From an uncultured Collinsella sp. (lineage in GTDB: Bacteria; Actinomycetota; Coriobacteriia; Coriobacteriales; Coriobacteriaceae), in contig CABUGR010000101.1 in the NCBI GenBank assembly GCA_902491135.1, positions 1-5,295 of the forward strand: a stretch of DNA of 5,295 bases, in the 5' to 3' direction. Positions 1 to 5,295 of this stretch are shown in pieces (within the stretch, counting starts at the first letter, position 1; every line of letters begins with the position of its first letter). The translations under genes and the position numbers were made by a program. The notes under the pieces are model-generated. The model saw nothing but the letters and a program-made list of their open reading frames with translations. It ran no database searches and was not told the origin of the DNA.

Positions 1-562
1 TGGGCGCAAAGTCCAAGCTGCGATTCGCGGCTTCGAGCGACATGCGATAGCGGCCGCTAATGAGGGCGCGCGACGCAAGGGCGGCAAGCCAGCGCAGATA
101 GGGGCGGCGCGTAAGGTCGCCTGCGGCCTCGCGCTCGTAGGGGTCCTGGGCCGAGGCGATTTTGAGCGCTAGGTCGTGCTCGACCTCATCGCACTTGGAC
201 ACCAGGTACTGTACGTATTCCTCGTTGGATTCGGCGGTGAGTGCCGTCAGCATGCGCTGAGCGTCCCAGTTGGCCGGATCGAGTGCGGCCGCCTCGCGGA
301 GCATGTTCTCGGCAGCTGTCTCTTCTTGCTCTGCCTGGGTATCGTCAGGGATAAAGGGAATGCGGTAGTCGACAGCCTCGACCACCTTGGCAATGAGGTG
401 CCCGGCGCGGTCGCGGTCGTGCACGATGAGCGGTGCGGGGTTGCGGGTGAATTGTTCCATCAGACGCTCTACGGCGGCAGCGTCGGTGAGCGGGATATTG
501 TCGCGGCGCAAGGCCTCAAGAACGAGGCGATGGCAATCCTCTTGAATGGGATCGAATGCCAT
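1..562 (-). CDS. TPR-like helical protein, C-terminal part outside the window (partial)
   Basis: The reading frame is open on the minus strand from an ATG at 562-560 to the left edge (187 codons visible, no stop). The start is set by AGGAGG (plus-strand 567-572), only 4 nt upstream of the ATG. The protein is acidic, apparently soluble and mostly helical, with no signal peptide or membrane segment. Residues about 83-109 (AAENMLREAAALDPANWDAQ and following) and about 158-187 (ending SLEAANRSLDFAP) have the small/large residue spacing of tetratricopeptide repeats, including the A-x-x-x-x-L-x-x-x-P ending typical of helix B. TPR proteins usually act as protein-binding scaffolds, but no partner or specific role can be read here. 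It is transcribed away from the alcohol dehydrogenase gene. I recognise the fold type but not the family. That the gene is real is well supported by codon use and the ribosome binding site. Confidence 0.85.
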   Translation of the reverse strand, partial: MAFDPIQEDCHRLVLEALRRDNIPLTDAAAVERLMEQFTRNPAPLIVHDRDRAGHLIAKVVEAVDYRIPFIPDDTQAEQEETAAENMLREAAALDPANWDAQRMLTALTAESNEEYVQYLVSKCDEVEHDLALKIASAQDPYEREAAGDLTRRPYLRWLAALASRALISGRYRMSLEAANRSLDFAP

Positions 563-919
563 GGGGCCTCCTTTGCTGCGGTTAGGGTTCAAATGTTTCT
601 ATATAAGGTTCTAGTTTACCCGCATGTGGCACACCGGGGGTGCCGCACTTGGACTTGCACCTTTGCACCACGAAGACGGATGTCGCACAAATGTCGGCAC
701 CTTGGACGACCGAGTGGTATCACGGTGCCGCAAACGGTCGATTTTTGGCGGCGAACGGTGCATATTTTGGAGGGGCACCGTCCTGCCCAGGATATGTAGT
801 CAACCTTGATAAAACGTTTGCCCAGCTTGGGAGTATGAATGCCGCACAAGGGTCTTCAGGGATAGAAAAAACGTTTCATCATTGGCGGCTTTAGGTGAAT
901 AACTGACCAACCAGAACGG

Positions 920-925
920 TAAAAT
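920..925 (+). promoter_or_regulatory. Candidate -10 box for the iron alcohol dehydrogenase gene
   Basis: TAAAAT matches the sigma-70/SigA -10 consensus at five of six positions. It would place the transcription start near 932, exactly where the 932-957 dyad begins. No good TTGACA-like -35 box lies 16-18 bp upstream, so the promoter would be weak or activator-dependent. The start has not been mapped, and this is a tentative assignment. Confidence 0.3.
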
Positions 926-931
926 AGTGTT

Positions 932-957
932 TGTCTGAGCGTTGAGACGTTTAGACA
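932..957 (+). promoter_or_regulatory. Dyad / RNA hairpin in the alcohol dehydrogenase leader
   Basis: The arms TGTCTGAGCGT (932-942) and ACGTTTAGACA (947-957) flank a 4-nt TGAG spacer. Nine of the 11 positions pair as Watson-Crick and the other two are G-T, so as RNA all 11 can pair. No T tract follows, so it is not a terminator. It could be a repressor operator near the transcription start or a 5' stabilising or regulatory RNA stem. The sequence does not decide between these. Confidence 0.5.
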
Positions 958-995
958 TCGCGCATTGTCATCGCCGGCAACGCGCAAACCGGTCC

Positions 996-1022
996 TAACG
1001 GAGCCAATTGGGTGCTCCGTTA
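996..1022 (+). promoter_or_regulatory. Perfect 9-bp hairpin upstream of the alcohol dehydrogenase ribosome binding site
   Basis: TAACGGAGC (996-1004) pairs perfectly with GCTCCGTTA (1014-1022) around a 9-nt loop. The stem ends 28 nt before the AGGAGG sequence. It is followed by TATATACGCAAG rather than a T run, so it is not a standard terminator. It may be part of a structured 5' leader or a protein-binding site. It lies inside the short upstream in-frame extension of the reading frame, which also argues against a start codon at 1012. Confidence 0.45.
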
Positions 1023-1050
1023 TATACGCAAGTCTAAGAGGGGCTTGTTT

Positions 1051-1056
1051 AGGAGG
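1051..1056 (+). promoter_or_regulatory. Ribosome binding site that fixes the start at 1063
   Basis: A consensus AGGAGG lies 6 nt before the ATG at 1063. An in-frame ATG also exists at 1012, but it has no Shine-Dalgarno sequence, lies within a hairpin, and would add 17 basic residues absent from this family. The 1063 start is therefore chosen. Confidence 0.9.
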
Positions 1057-1062
1057 CACAGT

Positions 1063-2286
1063 ATGGGACGTTTTACCAATCCTCGCGATCTGTACTTTGG
1101 TGAGGGCGCTCGCCACGAGGTGAAGAACCTCAAGGGCAAGAAGGCCATCATCGTTTCTGGCGGCAGCTCTATGCGCCGCGGCGGGTTCCTGCAGGACGTC
1201 GAGGCCGACCTCAAAGAGGGCGGCTTCGAGGTCAAGCTGTTCGAGGGCGTCGAGTCCGATCCGTCCATCGAGACGGTCATGAAGGGCGCCGAGGCCATGC
1301 GCGAGTTCGAGCCCGACTGGATTATCGCCATCGGCGGCGGCTCGCCCATCGATGCCGCTAAGGCCATGTGGGTCTTCTACGAGTATCCCGAGGAGTCCTT
1401 CGATAACATCATCCAGCCGTTCAGCTTCCCCGAGCTGCGTCAAAAGGCTCACTTCTGCGCCATCTCCTCTACCTCCGGTACCGCTACCGAGGTCACTGCC
1501 TTCTCCGTCATCACCGACTACGCCAAGGGCATCAAGTACCCGCTGGCCGACTTCAACATCACCCCTGATGTCGCCATCGTCGACCCCGAGCTCACCTACA
1601 CCATGCCCGCCAAGCTGTGCGCTCACACCGGCATGGACGCTCTGACCCACTGCATGGAGGCCTACGTTTCCACCTGCGCCTCTATGTTCACCGATGCCAA
1701 CGCTCTGCACGGCATCCGCGAGATCGTCGAGTGGCTGCCCAAGTCCTATGCTGGCGACCATGAGGCCCGTCAGCACATGCACGAGGCTCAGTGCATCGCC
1801 GGTATCGCCTTCTCCTCGGGCCTGCTCGGCATCGTTCACTCCATGGCTCACAAGACCGGTGCTGCCTTCGAGAACGGCCACATCATCCACGGTGCTGCTA
1901 ACGCCATGTACCTGGGCAAGGTCATCCAGTGGAACTCCAAGGACCCGCGTGCTGCCGAGCGTTACGCTTACGTGGCCAAGGAGATCCTGCACCTTCCCGG
2001 CGAGACCAACGAGGAGCTCATCGCTGCACTCGTCCAGAAGATTCGCGACCTCAACGACCAGCTCAACATTCCGCAGTCCATCAAGGATTACGCGAATGGT
2101 GGCGTGAAGGTCGACGCCGAGAACCCGCAGATGGTTTCCGAGGAGGAGTTCCTCGCCAAGCTGCCCGAGATCGCCGCGAACGCCGAGACCGATGCCTGCA
2201 CGCCCGAGAACCCGCGTGAGACCAAGGCTGCCGACTTCGAGAAGATCCTCAAGGCCTGCTACTACGACACCGACATCGATTTCTAA
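1063..2286 (+). CDS. Iron-containing (group III) alcohol dehydrogenase, AdhE-domain-like
   Basis: The product (407 aa, cytoplasmic) should interconvert aldehydes or ketones and alcohols using a nicotinamide cofactor and a divalent metal, usually iron. The N-terminal nucleotide-binding domain has GGGSPIDAAKAM at residues 91-102. The C-terminal helical domain carries the family signature MDALTHCMEAYVS (191-203) and HSMAHKTGA (259-267). Predicted metal ligands, placed by comparison with FucO, are D192, H196, H263 and H276; all are present. The whole protein resembles the alcohol dehydrogenase half of AdhE, including the C-terminal CTPENPR segment, but it has no aldehyde dehydrogenase half. GGSSMRRGG at 33-41 sits where NADPH-dependent relatives such as YqhD have a Gly/Ser-rich cofactor loop, so NADP(H) use is plausible (inference). 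The true substrate (ethanol, butanol, propanediol or other) cannot be read. Translation starts from a strong ribosome binding site, and an intrinsic terminator follows 22 nt after the stop. The stand-alone family is widespread in anaerobes; the symbol is left blank because names vary. Confidence 0.97.
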   Translation: MGRFTNPRDLYFGEGARHEVKNLKGKKAIIVSGGSSMRRGGFLQDVEADLKEGGFEVKLFEGVESDPSIETVMKGAEAMREFEPDWIIAIGGGSPIDAAKAMWVFYEYPEESFDNIIQPFSFPELRQKAHFCAISSTSGTATEVTAFSVITDYAKGIKYPLADFNITPDVAIVDPELTYTMPAKLCAHTGMDALTHCMEAYVSTCASMFTDANALHGIREIVEWLPKSYAGDHEARQHMHEAQCIAGIAFSSGLLGIVHSMAHKTGAAFENGHIIHGAANAMYLGKVIQWNSKDPRAAERYAYVAKEILHLPGETNEELIAALVQKIRDLNDQLNIPQSIKDYANGGVKVDAENPQMVSEEEFLAKLPEIAANAETDACTPENPRETKAADFEKILKACYYDTDIDF

Positions 2287-2307
2287 TCGACTCTTGTTAT
2301 CGTAACG

Positions 2308-2353
2308 AGGGGCTCCGCACGTATCTGTACGGAGCCCCTTTCTTTTTTCTTTT
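2308..2353 (+). terminator. Intrinsic terminator between the alcohol dehydrogenase gene and gldA
   Basis: AGGGGCTCCG (2308-2317) pairs perfectly with CGGAGCCCCT (2330-2339). A long T-rich run (2339-2353, interrupted by two C) follows. Only 16 nt separate it from the gldA start codon, so it sits within what would be the gldA leader. Confidence 0.9.
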
Positions 2354-2369
2354 AGAGAATGGGATAGTT

Positions 2370-3470
2370 ATGGCTGCAATTTTCAATAGCCCCAGCAAGT
2401 ACATCCAGGGTCCGGATGAGCTGGCCAAGCTCGGCTCCTATGTCGAGCCGCTCGGTGCTAAGGCCCTCGTCATCGTGACACCTTCGGGCAAGAAGCGCGT
2501 CGGTGCCAAGATCGAGGGCGGTTTTGCCGAGGCCAAGGCCGAGCTGCTGTTTGAGGACTTTAACGGCGAGTGCTCCAAGCGTGAGGTCGATCGCCTGGTC
2601 GCGCTCGCTCGCGACAACGGTTGCGACATCATCGTCGGCGTCGGTGGCGGCAAGATCCTCGACACCGCGAAGGCCGTCGCCTATTACCTGGAGTCCCCGG
2701 TTATCATTTGCCCCACCATTGCTTCGACCGATGCCCCGTGCTCGGCGCTTTCGGTGCTCTATACCGATGACGGCCAGTTCGACAAGTACCTCTTCCTGAA
2801 GGCAAACCCCAACATTGTCCTGATGGATACGACGGTTATCGCGGCGAGCCCGGTGCGCCTGACGGTTTCCGGTATGGGCGATGCACTCGCAACCTACTTT
2901 GAGGCCCAGGCGACGCATGATGCCGACGGTGGCACTTGCGCCGGCGGCAAGGGCGGCATGGCTGGCTTGGCGCTCGCCAAGCTCTGCTACGAGACGCTTA
3001 TGGCCGATGGCGTCAAGGCCAAGGTCGCGCTGGAGAAGGGTGCGCTCACGCCTGCCGTCGAGCACATCATCGAGGCCAATACGCTGCTTTCGGGCATTGG
3101 CTTTGAGAGCTCGGGCCTTGCTGCTGCTCATGCCATCCACAATGGCCTGACGATGCTGCCCGAGTGCCACGGCATGTATCACGGCGAGAAGGTCGCCTTT
3201 GGCACCATCGTCCAGCTGGTACTCGAGGATGCCCCGACCGAGAAGCTCGAGGAAGTCTTGGGCTTCTGCATTGAGCTGGGCCTGCCGGTTACGATGAAGG
3301 AACTTGGCGTTGCCGAGCTTACGCGCGAGCAGGCCATGATTGTTGCCGAGGCCGCCTGCGCGCCCGATGACACCATGTGCAACATGCCGTTTGAGGTGAC
3401 GCCCGAGATGGTCGCAAACGCCATCCTGGGTGCTGACGCGCTGGGCCACTACTATCTCATGGATGAGTAA
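2370..3470 (+). CDS. gldA: Glycerol dehydrogenase, NAD-dependent, zinc-containing
   Basis: This 366-aa cytoplasmic enzyme, close to the 367 aa of E. coli GldA, oxidises glycerol to dihydroxyacetone with NAD, or runs in reverse. It belongs to the same iron/zinc dehydrogenase superfamily as its neighbour. Visible landmarks are YIQGPDEL at 11-18, the NAD-binding GVGGGKILDTAKAVA at 90-104, STDAPCSALSVLY at 119-131 (D121 corresponds to a substrate-contacting Asp in GldA), and the predicted zinc ligands D171 (in GMGDALATYFEA), H254 (AAAHAIHNGL) and H271 (MYHGEKVAFGT). These match the Asp173/His256/His274 set of the Bacillus stearothermophilus enzyme. The C terminus ends normally (ILGADALGHYYLMDE). 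Translation signals are weak: only GGGA about 5 nt upstream. A terminator lies just before it and another after it, so expression probably depends on read-through from the alcohol dehydrogenase gene or an unseen promoter. Related activities on 1,2-propanediol or hydroxyacetone are possible. Confidence 0.96.
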   Translation: MAAIFNSPSKYIQGPDELAKLGSYVEPLGAKALVIVTPSGKKRVGAKIEGGFAEAKAELLFEDFNGECSKREVDRLVALARDNGCDIIVGVGGGKILDTAKAVAYYLESPVIICPTIASTDAPCSALSVLYTDDGQFDKYLFLKANPNIVLMDTTVIAASPVRLTVSGMGDALATYFEAQATHDADGGTCAGGKGGMAGLALAKLCYETLMADGVKAKVALEKGALTPAVEHIIEANTLLSGIGFESSGLAAAHAIHNGLTMLPECHGMYHGEKVAFGTIVQLVLEDAPTEKLEEVLGFCIELGLPVTMKELGVAELTREQAMIVAEAACAPDDTMCNMPFEVTPEMVANAILGADALGHYYLMDE

Positions 3471-3482
3471 ATCAAGCTAAGG

Positions 3483-3518
3483 AAGGGGCAAAGCCGGCAG
3501 ACGGCTTTGCCCCTTTTT
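3483..3518 (+). terminator. Strong intrinsic terminator after gldA
   Basis: A 12-bp perfect stem, GGGGCAAAGCCG (3485-3496) with CGGCTTTGCCCC (3502-3513), has a 5-nt loop. It is followed by five T, and two A upstream can extend pairing into the T run. It begins 12 nt after the gldA stop. Confidence 0.95.
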
Positions 3519-3522
3519 GCTA

Positions 3523-3553
3523 TGGTGCAAAGGGGTCAGGTTGCTTTGCACCA
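3523..3553. repeat. REP-like palindrome with GGGGTCAGG core
   Basis: TGGTGCAAAG (3523-3532) and CTTTGCACCA (3544-3553) form a perfect 10-bp inverted repeat around an 11-nt loop containing GGGTCAGG. Together with the last arm base this reads GGGGTCAGG. It has no T tract and directly follows a complete terminator, so termination is not its obvious role. From memory, palindromes with a GGGGTCAGG core are dispersed in several bacterial genomes near REP-associated tyrosine transposases (RAYT). No such transposase is in this window, and copy number cannot be judged here. Confidence 0.55.
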
Positions 3554-3595
3554 ATTATTGTTGATGAAAGGGCGGATTCTCGTACGGCGCTTCCC

Positions 3596-4090
3596 ATGGT
3601 TTATGGCGGTCCCGGACGATATGTTCAGGGGCCGGGTGAGCTCTCGCGTCAGGGCAGGTATTTGTCATGGTTGGGCTGCGCTGCCTATGTCTTGTTTGAC
3701 CAGGGCACCGAGGATCGGCTGTGCAAGCAGGTCGTCGATGGATTTCTGGACGAAGATCTAAGCGAGCCGTTCTTTAAGATTTATGACGGTCCGTGTACGG
3801 AAGAGGCCGTTGTCGAAATGGCTAAGGAAGCCCAGGCCGAGTATTGCGACATGGTGGTGGGTATTGGCGGCGGCAAGATGCTCGATATCGCCAAGGCCGT
3901 TGCGTTTTATGCCGAGTTGCCGTTGTGCGTATGCCCCACGGCGGCTTCGATGGACGGTCCGTGCAGCGCGATTTCTGATGGCGACCTGCAGGGTGTTGCA
4001 AATGCGGTCTTTAGAAACGAGCGCAATATGGCCAACGAGCAGGCCAAGGTGACCAGACAAAAGCTCGTGCAGCTCATGCGCGAGGCATAG
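3596..4090 (+). pseudogene. Truncated remnant of a second glycerol dehydrogenase (gldA paralogue)
   Basis: The frame encodes 164 residues. Residues 1-127 align along their length with the first half of the intact GldA: GRYVQGPGEL at 7-16, the NAD-binding GIGGGKMLDIAKAVA at 89-103, and CPTAASMDGPCSAIS at 113-127. The match then stops. About 240 residues of a normal GldA are missing, including all three zinc ligands, so dehydrogenase activity is not expected. The 37-residue tail (from DGDLQGVANAVF to KLVQLMREA) is not clearly recognised; the short VANA match to residues 348-351 of the intact GldA hints at an internal deletion joining the N-terminal half to the C-terminal end. No Shine-Dalgarno sequence precedes the ATG, and a terminator plus a REP-like palindrome lie just upstream. 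It is clearly diverged from its neighbour, so it is an old paralogue rather than a recent copy. A small Rossmann-fold protein that is still expressed is possible but less likely. Confidence 0.8.
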
Positions 4091-4194
4091 CTAGGCGCTT
4101 GATCGACCTTGTGCAATCGAGGCGGCGATAGGCATAGGCTATTTGCCTCAAAGGTGCGCCGCGTGTAATTTGCCCGAGGCGTGGGCCGATAGCG

Positions 4195-4200
4195 TATCAT
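4195..4200 (+). promoter_or_regulatory. Candidate -10 box for the iron-sulfur protein gene
   Basis: TATCAT, in an AT-richer stretch 40 nt before the start codon, resembles a -10 box. The best upstream partner, TTGCCC (4170-4175), has a long 19-bp spacer. The 150-bp gap (4091-4240) also holds a short tandem ATAGGC repeat at 4128-4139 and nothing else I can name. Confidence 0.3.
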
Positions 4201-4240
4201 TATCTCTTGCTTGTTTCCACTGCTCAGGGAGGGGCCGCGC

Positions 4241-5295
4241 ATGGCGCAGGAACACGATCTGTTTGATGACATTATCGAGATCAGCAAGGGTTTCGACTTT
4301 CTTAAAAACCCGCTTGGCGGCGTGACCGATGCACTCGATCCGTCGGCGCCGCAGTGGAATCCTGCCGACTACAAGGAGCGCCCGCGCGGCAACACCATTC
4401 CGTGCTTGACCTGCAAAAACGAAAAGAGCGGTTGCACCGCGTGCATGGACGTGTGCCCGGTCAACGCTATCGAGGTCGAGGAAGATGCCATCGAGATCCT
4501 CGACTCCTGTCGCAAGTGCGGCCTGTGCGCCGCTGCCTGTCCGACCGAGGCGATCATCTCGCCGCGCCTGGCGCCTAAAAACCTGTATGACGATATCGTC
4601 TCCGCTGCTACGAGCCACGAGACCGCCTACGTCACCTGCACACGCGCCCTCAAGCGCATGCCGCGCGAAAACGAGGTCGTCGTTGCCTGCGTGGGCGATA
4701 TTACGGCCGAGACCTGGTTCTCGGTACTGGCGGACTATCCCAACGTGAGCGTCTACCTGCCACTGGGCGTGTGCGATAAGTGCCGCAACACCGGTGGCGA
4801 GGACATTCTGGGCGAGGCCATTGCTACCGCCGAGGAGTGGGCGGGTACGGGCATGGGCCTGGAGGTCGACCCCAAGAGCCTCAAATGCCATAAGCGCCGC
4901 GAGTACGAGCGCAAGGAGTACATGGATAAGATTGCCCGCACCACGGGCCTGACGGTGACCAAGCTCAATCCGGCGACGGCGGCGCTGGCCTCGGTGACGC
5001 AGAAGTTGAAGGCTCACCGTCACCAGATCACGCAGCTCGAGCGCACGCTCAACACCATGTGCGGTACCACGACGACCAAGCGTCGCCGTTCGCTCACGCA
5101 CGGGCGGCAGCTGGTGCTCTCGACGCTGCAGAACCACCCCGAGCTTGCCCAGAATATGCAGGTGAGCACACCGGAATGCGATTTTGACAAGTGCACGTCG
5201 TGCGGCGAGTGCGTCAACGTGTGCCCCACGTTTGCCTGCGATTTGGTGGGAAGCGGTCGCTTTGCACTGGAGTCCACGTATTGCCTAGGTTGCGG
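4241..5295 (+). CDS. Multi-cluster 4Fe-4S ferredoxin-type protein (partial, open at right edge)
   Basis: The frame is open from the ATG to the window end (351 codons plus 2 nt, no stop), preceded by GGGAGG at 4227-4232, 8 nt upstream. No signal peptide or membrane segment is visible, so it is probably cytoplasmic. A first pair of iron-sulfur sites lies at residues 55-100: C55, C58, C65, C68, C72-P, then a perfect C90-x2-C93-x2-C96-x3-C100-P. A middle domain (about 125-220) has additional cysteines at 133, 150, 178, 181 and 216, including GVCDKC at 176-181; I do not recognise it. Residues about 245-300 look helical and basic (KRRR at 280-283). A second ferredoxin-like region starts at C318-x2-C321-x2-C324-x3-C328-P, with C348-x2-C351-G beginning another cluster cut by the edge. 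The role is presumably electron transfer for an oxidoreductase; partner and substrate are unknown. It has its own ribosome binding site and lies 150 nt downstream of the gldA remnant, so it is probably a separate unit. Confidence 0.92.
   Translation, partial: MAQEHDLFDDIIEISKGFDFLKNPLGGVTDALDPSAPQWNPADYKERPRGNTIPCLTCKNEKSGCTACMDVCPVNAIEVEEDAIEILDSCRKCGLCAAACPTEAIISPRLAPKNLYDDIVSAATSHETAYVTCTRALKRMPRENEVVVACVGDITAETWFSVLADYPNVSVYLPLGVCDKCRNTGGEDILGEAIATAEEWAGTGMGLEVDPKSLKCHKRREYERKEYMDKIARTTGLTVTKLNPATAALASVTQKLKAHRHQITQLERTLNTMCGTTTTKRRRSLTHGRQLVLSTLQNHPELAQNMQVSTPECDFDKCTSCGECVNVCPTFACDLVGSGRFALESTYCLGC

Larger units (their letters stand above)
563..1062. other. 500-bp divergent intergenic region with dense small palindromes
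   Basis: No convincing gene lies here: the open frames show no coding-type third-position bias, and none has a good ribosome binding site. The left end carries the ribosome binding site and an AT-rich stretch (minus-strand TATATAG at 599-605) that could be the -10 region of the TPR-like gene. The middle (about 625-785) contains many GGTGCC/GGCACC words, including inverted repeats 695-701/724-730 and 755-761/775-781. The right half (about 810-1022) contains three A(A/G)ACGTTT sites, a -10-like TAAAAT at 920-925, and two hairpins at 932-957 and 996-1022. Overall it looks like a two-way promoter and regulatory region whose right half is probably the leader of the alcohol dehydrogenase transcript. 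Confidence 0.6.

Noticed and set aside
661..670. CTTTGCACCA, identical to one arm of the 3523-3553 palindrome
   Set aside because: A shared 10-mer is expected by chance several times in 5.3 kb. The other arm and the GGGGTCAGG core are missing here.
176..799. 207-codon plus-strand open frame over the left end
   Set aside because: It overlaps the better supported minus-strand TPR-like gene and runs on into noncoding sequence, with no ribosome binding site.
965..970. TTGTCA as a -35 box
   Set aside because: It matches TTGACA well, but no -10-like sequence lies 16-18 bp downstream (988-993 is ACCGGT).
1012..1062. Upstream in-frame ATG as start of the alcohol dehydrogenase
   Set aside because: It has no Shine-Dalgarno sequence, lies inside a hairpin, and would add a basic 17-residue extension not expected in the family. 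The AGGAGG at 1051-1056 supports the ATG at 1063.
856..1992. Long open frame on the minus strand opposite the alcohol dehydrogenase gene
   Set aside because: It is an antisense shadow of GC-rich codons. The plus-strand frame has all family motifs and a ribosome binding site; the minus frame has a low-complexity Gly/Val/Asp/Leu composition and no recognisable domain.
2352..3449. 365-codon open frame on the minus strand opposite gldA
   Set aside because: It is a shadow of the gldA codon pattern. No domain is recognisable, and the plus strand clearly encodes GldA.
3507..3761. Plus-strand open frame starting in the terminator and overlapping the gldA remnant
   Set aside because: It begins in the terminator hairpin and its residues match nothing. 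The overlapping frame from 3596 carries the clear GldA homology.
4148..5137. 329-codon open frame on the minus strand opposite the iron-sulfur protein
   Set aside because: The plus-strand frame has ordered CxxCxxCxxxCP motifs and a ribosome binding site. The minus frame is Arg/Ala/Gly/Leu-rich and featureless.

Overview
The window most resembles a gut Coriobacteriia genome (Collinsella or a close relative). This is an inference from GC-rich coding sequence, strong C/G preference at third codon positions, AGGAGG-type ribosome binding sites and the gene content (fermentative dehydrogenases and polyferredoxin-type proteins). No marker gene is present to prove it.

Layout from left to right. (1) Positions 1-562, minus strand: the N-terminal 187 codons of a TPR-like helical protein that runs off the left edge. 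(2) Positions 563-1062: a 500-bp divergent intergenic region rich in small palindromes and repeated words. It includes three A(A/G)ACGTTT sites, an 11-bp-arm dyad at 932-957 and a 9-bp hairpin at 996-1022, just before the next gene. (3) Positions 1063-2286: a complete 407-aa iron-dependent (group III) alcohol dehydrogenase, similar to a stand-alone version of the alcohol dehydrogenase half of AdhE, with all four metal ligands. (4) Positions 2308-2353: an intrinsic terminator. (5) Positions 2370-3470: a complete 366-aa glycerol dehydrogenase (gldA), starting 16 nt after the terminator's T-rich tract. (6) Positions 3483-3518: a strong intrinsic terminator, followed at once by a 10-bp palindrome (3523-3553) that resembles a REP-type element. 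(7) Positions 3596-4090: the remnant of a second, diverged glycerol dehydrogenase. It keeps the nucleotide-binding half and has lost the zinc-binding catalytic half. (8) Positions 4241-5295 and beyond: a multi-cluster 4Fe-4S protein, open at the right edge. It has two ferredoxin-like cysteine clusters, a cysteine-containing middle domain I do not recognise, and a second ferredoxin-like region cut by the window end.

Together, the two intact dehydrogenases suggest fermentative redox balancing. One would reduce aldehydes to alcohols (or the reverse), and the other would interconvert glycerol and dihydroxyacetone with NAD. The iron-sulfur protein has its own ribosome binding site and lies beyond a 150-bp gap, so a functional link to the dehydrogenases is not shown. 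I see no phage, CRISPR, tRNA or rRNA. The points most worth a second look are the structured leader of the alcohol dehydrogenase gene, the terminator squeezed against gldA, the REP-like palindrome beside the gldA remnant, and the unusual iron-sulfur protein.
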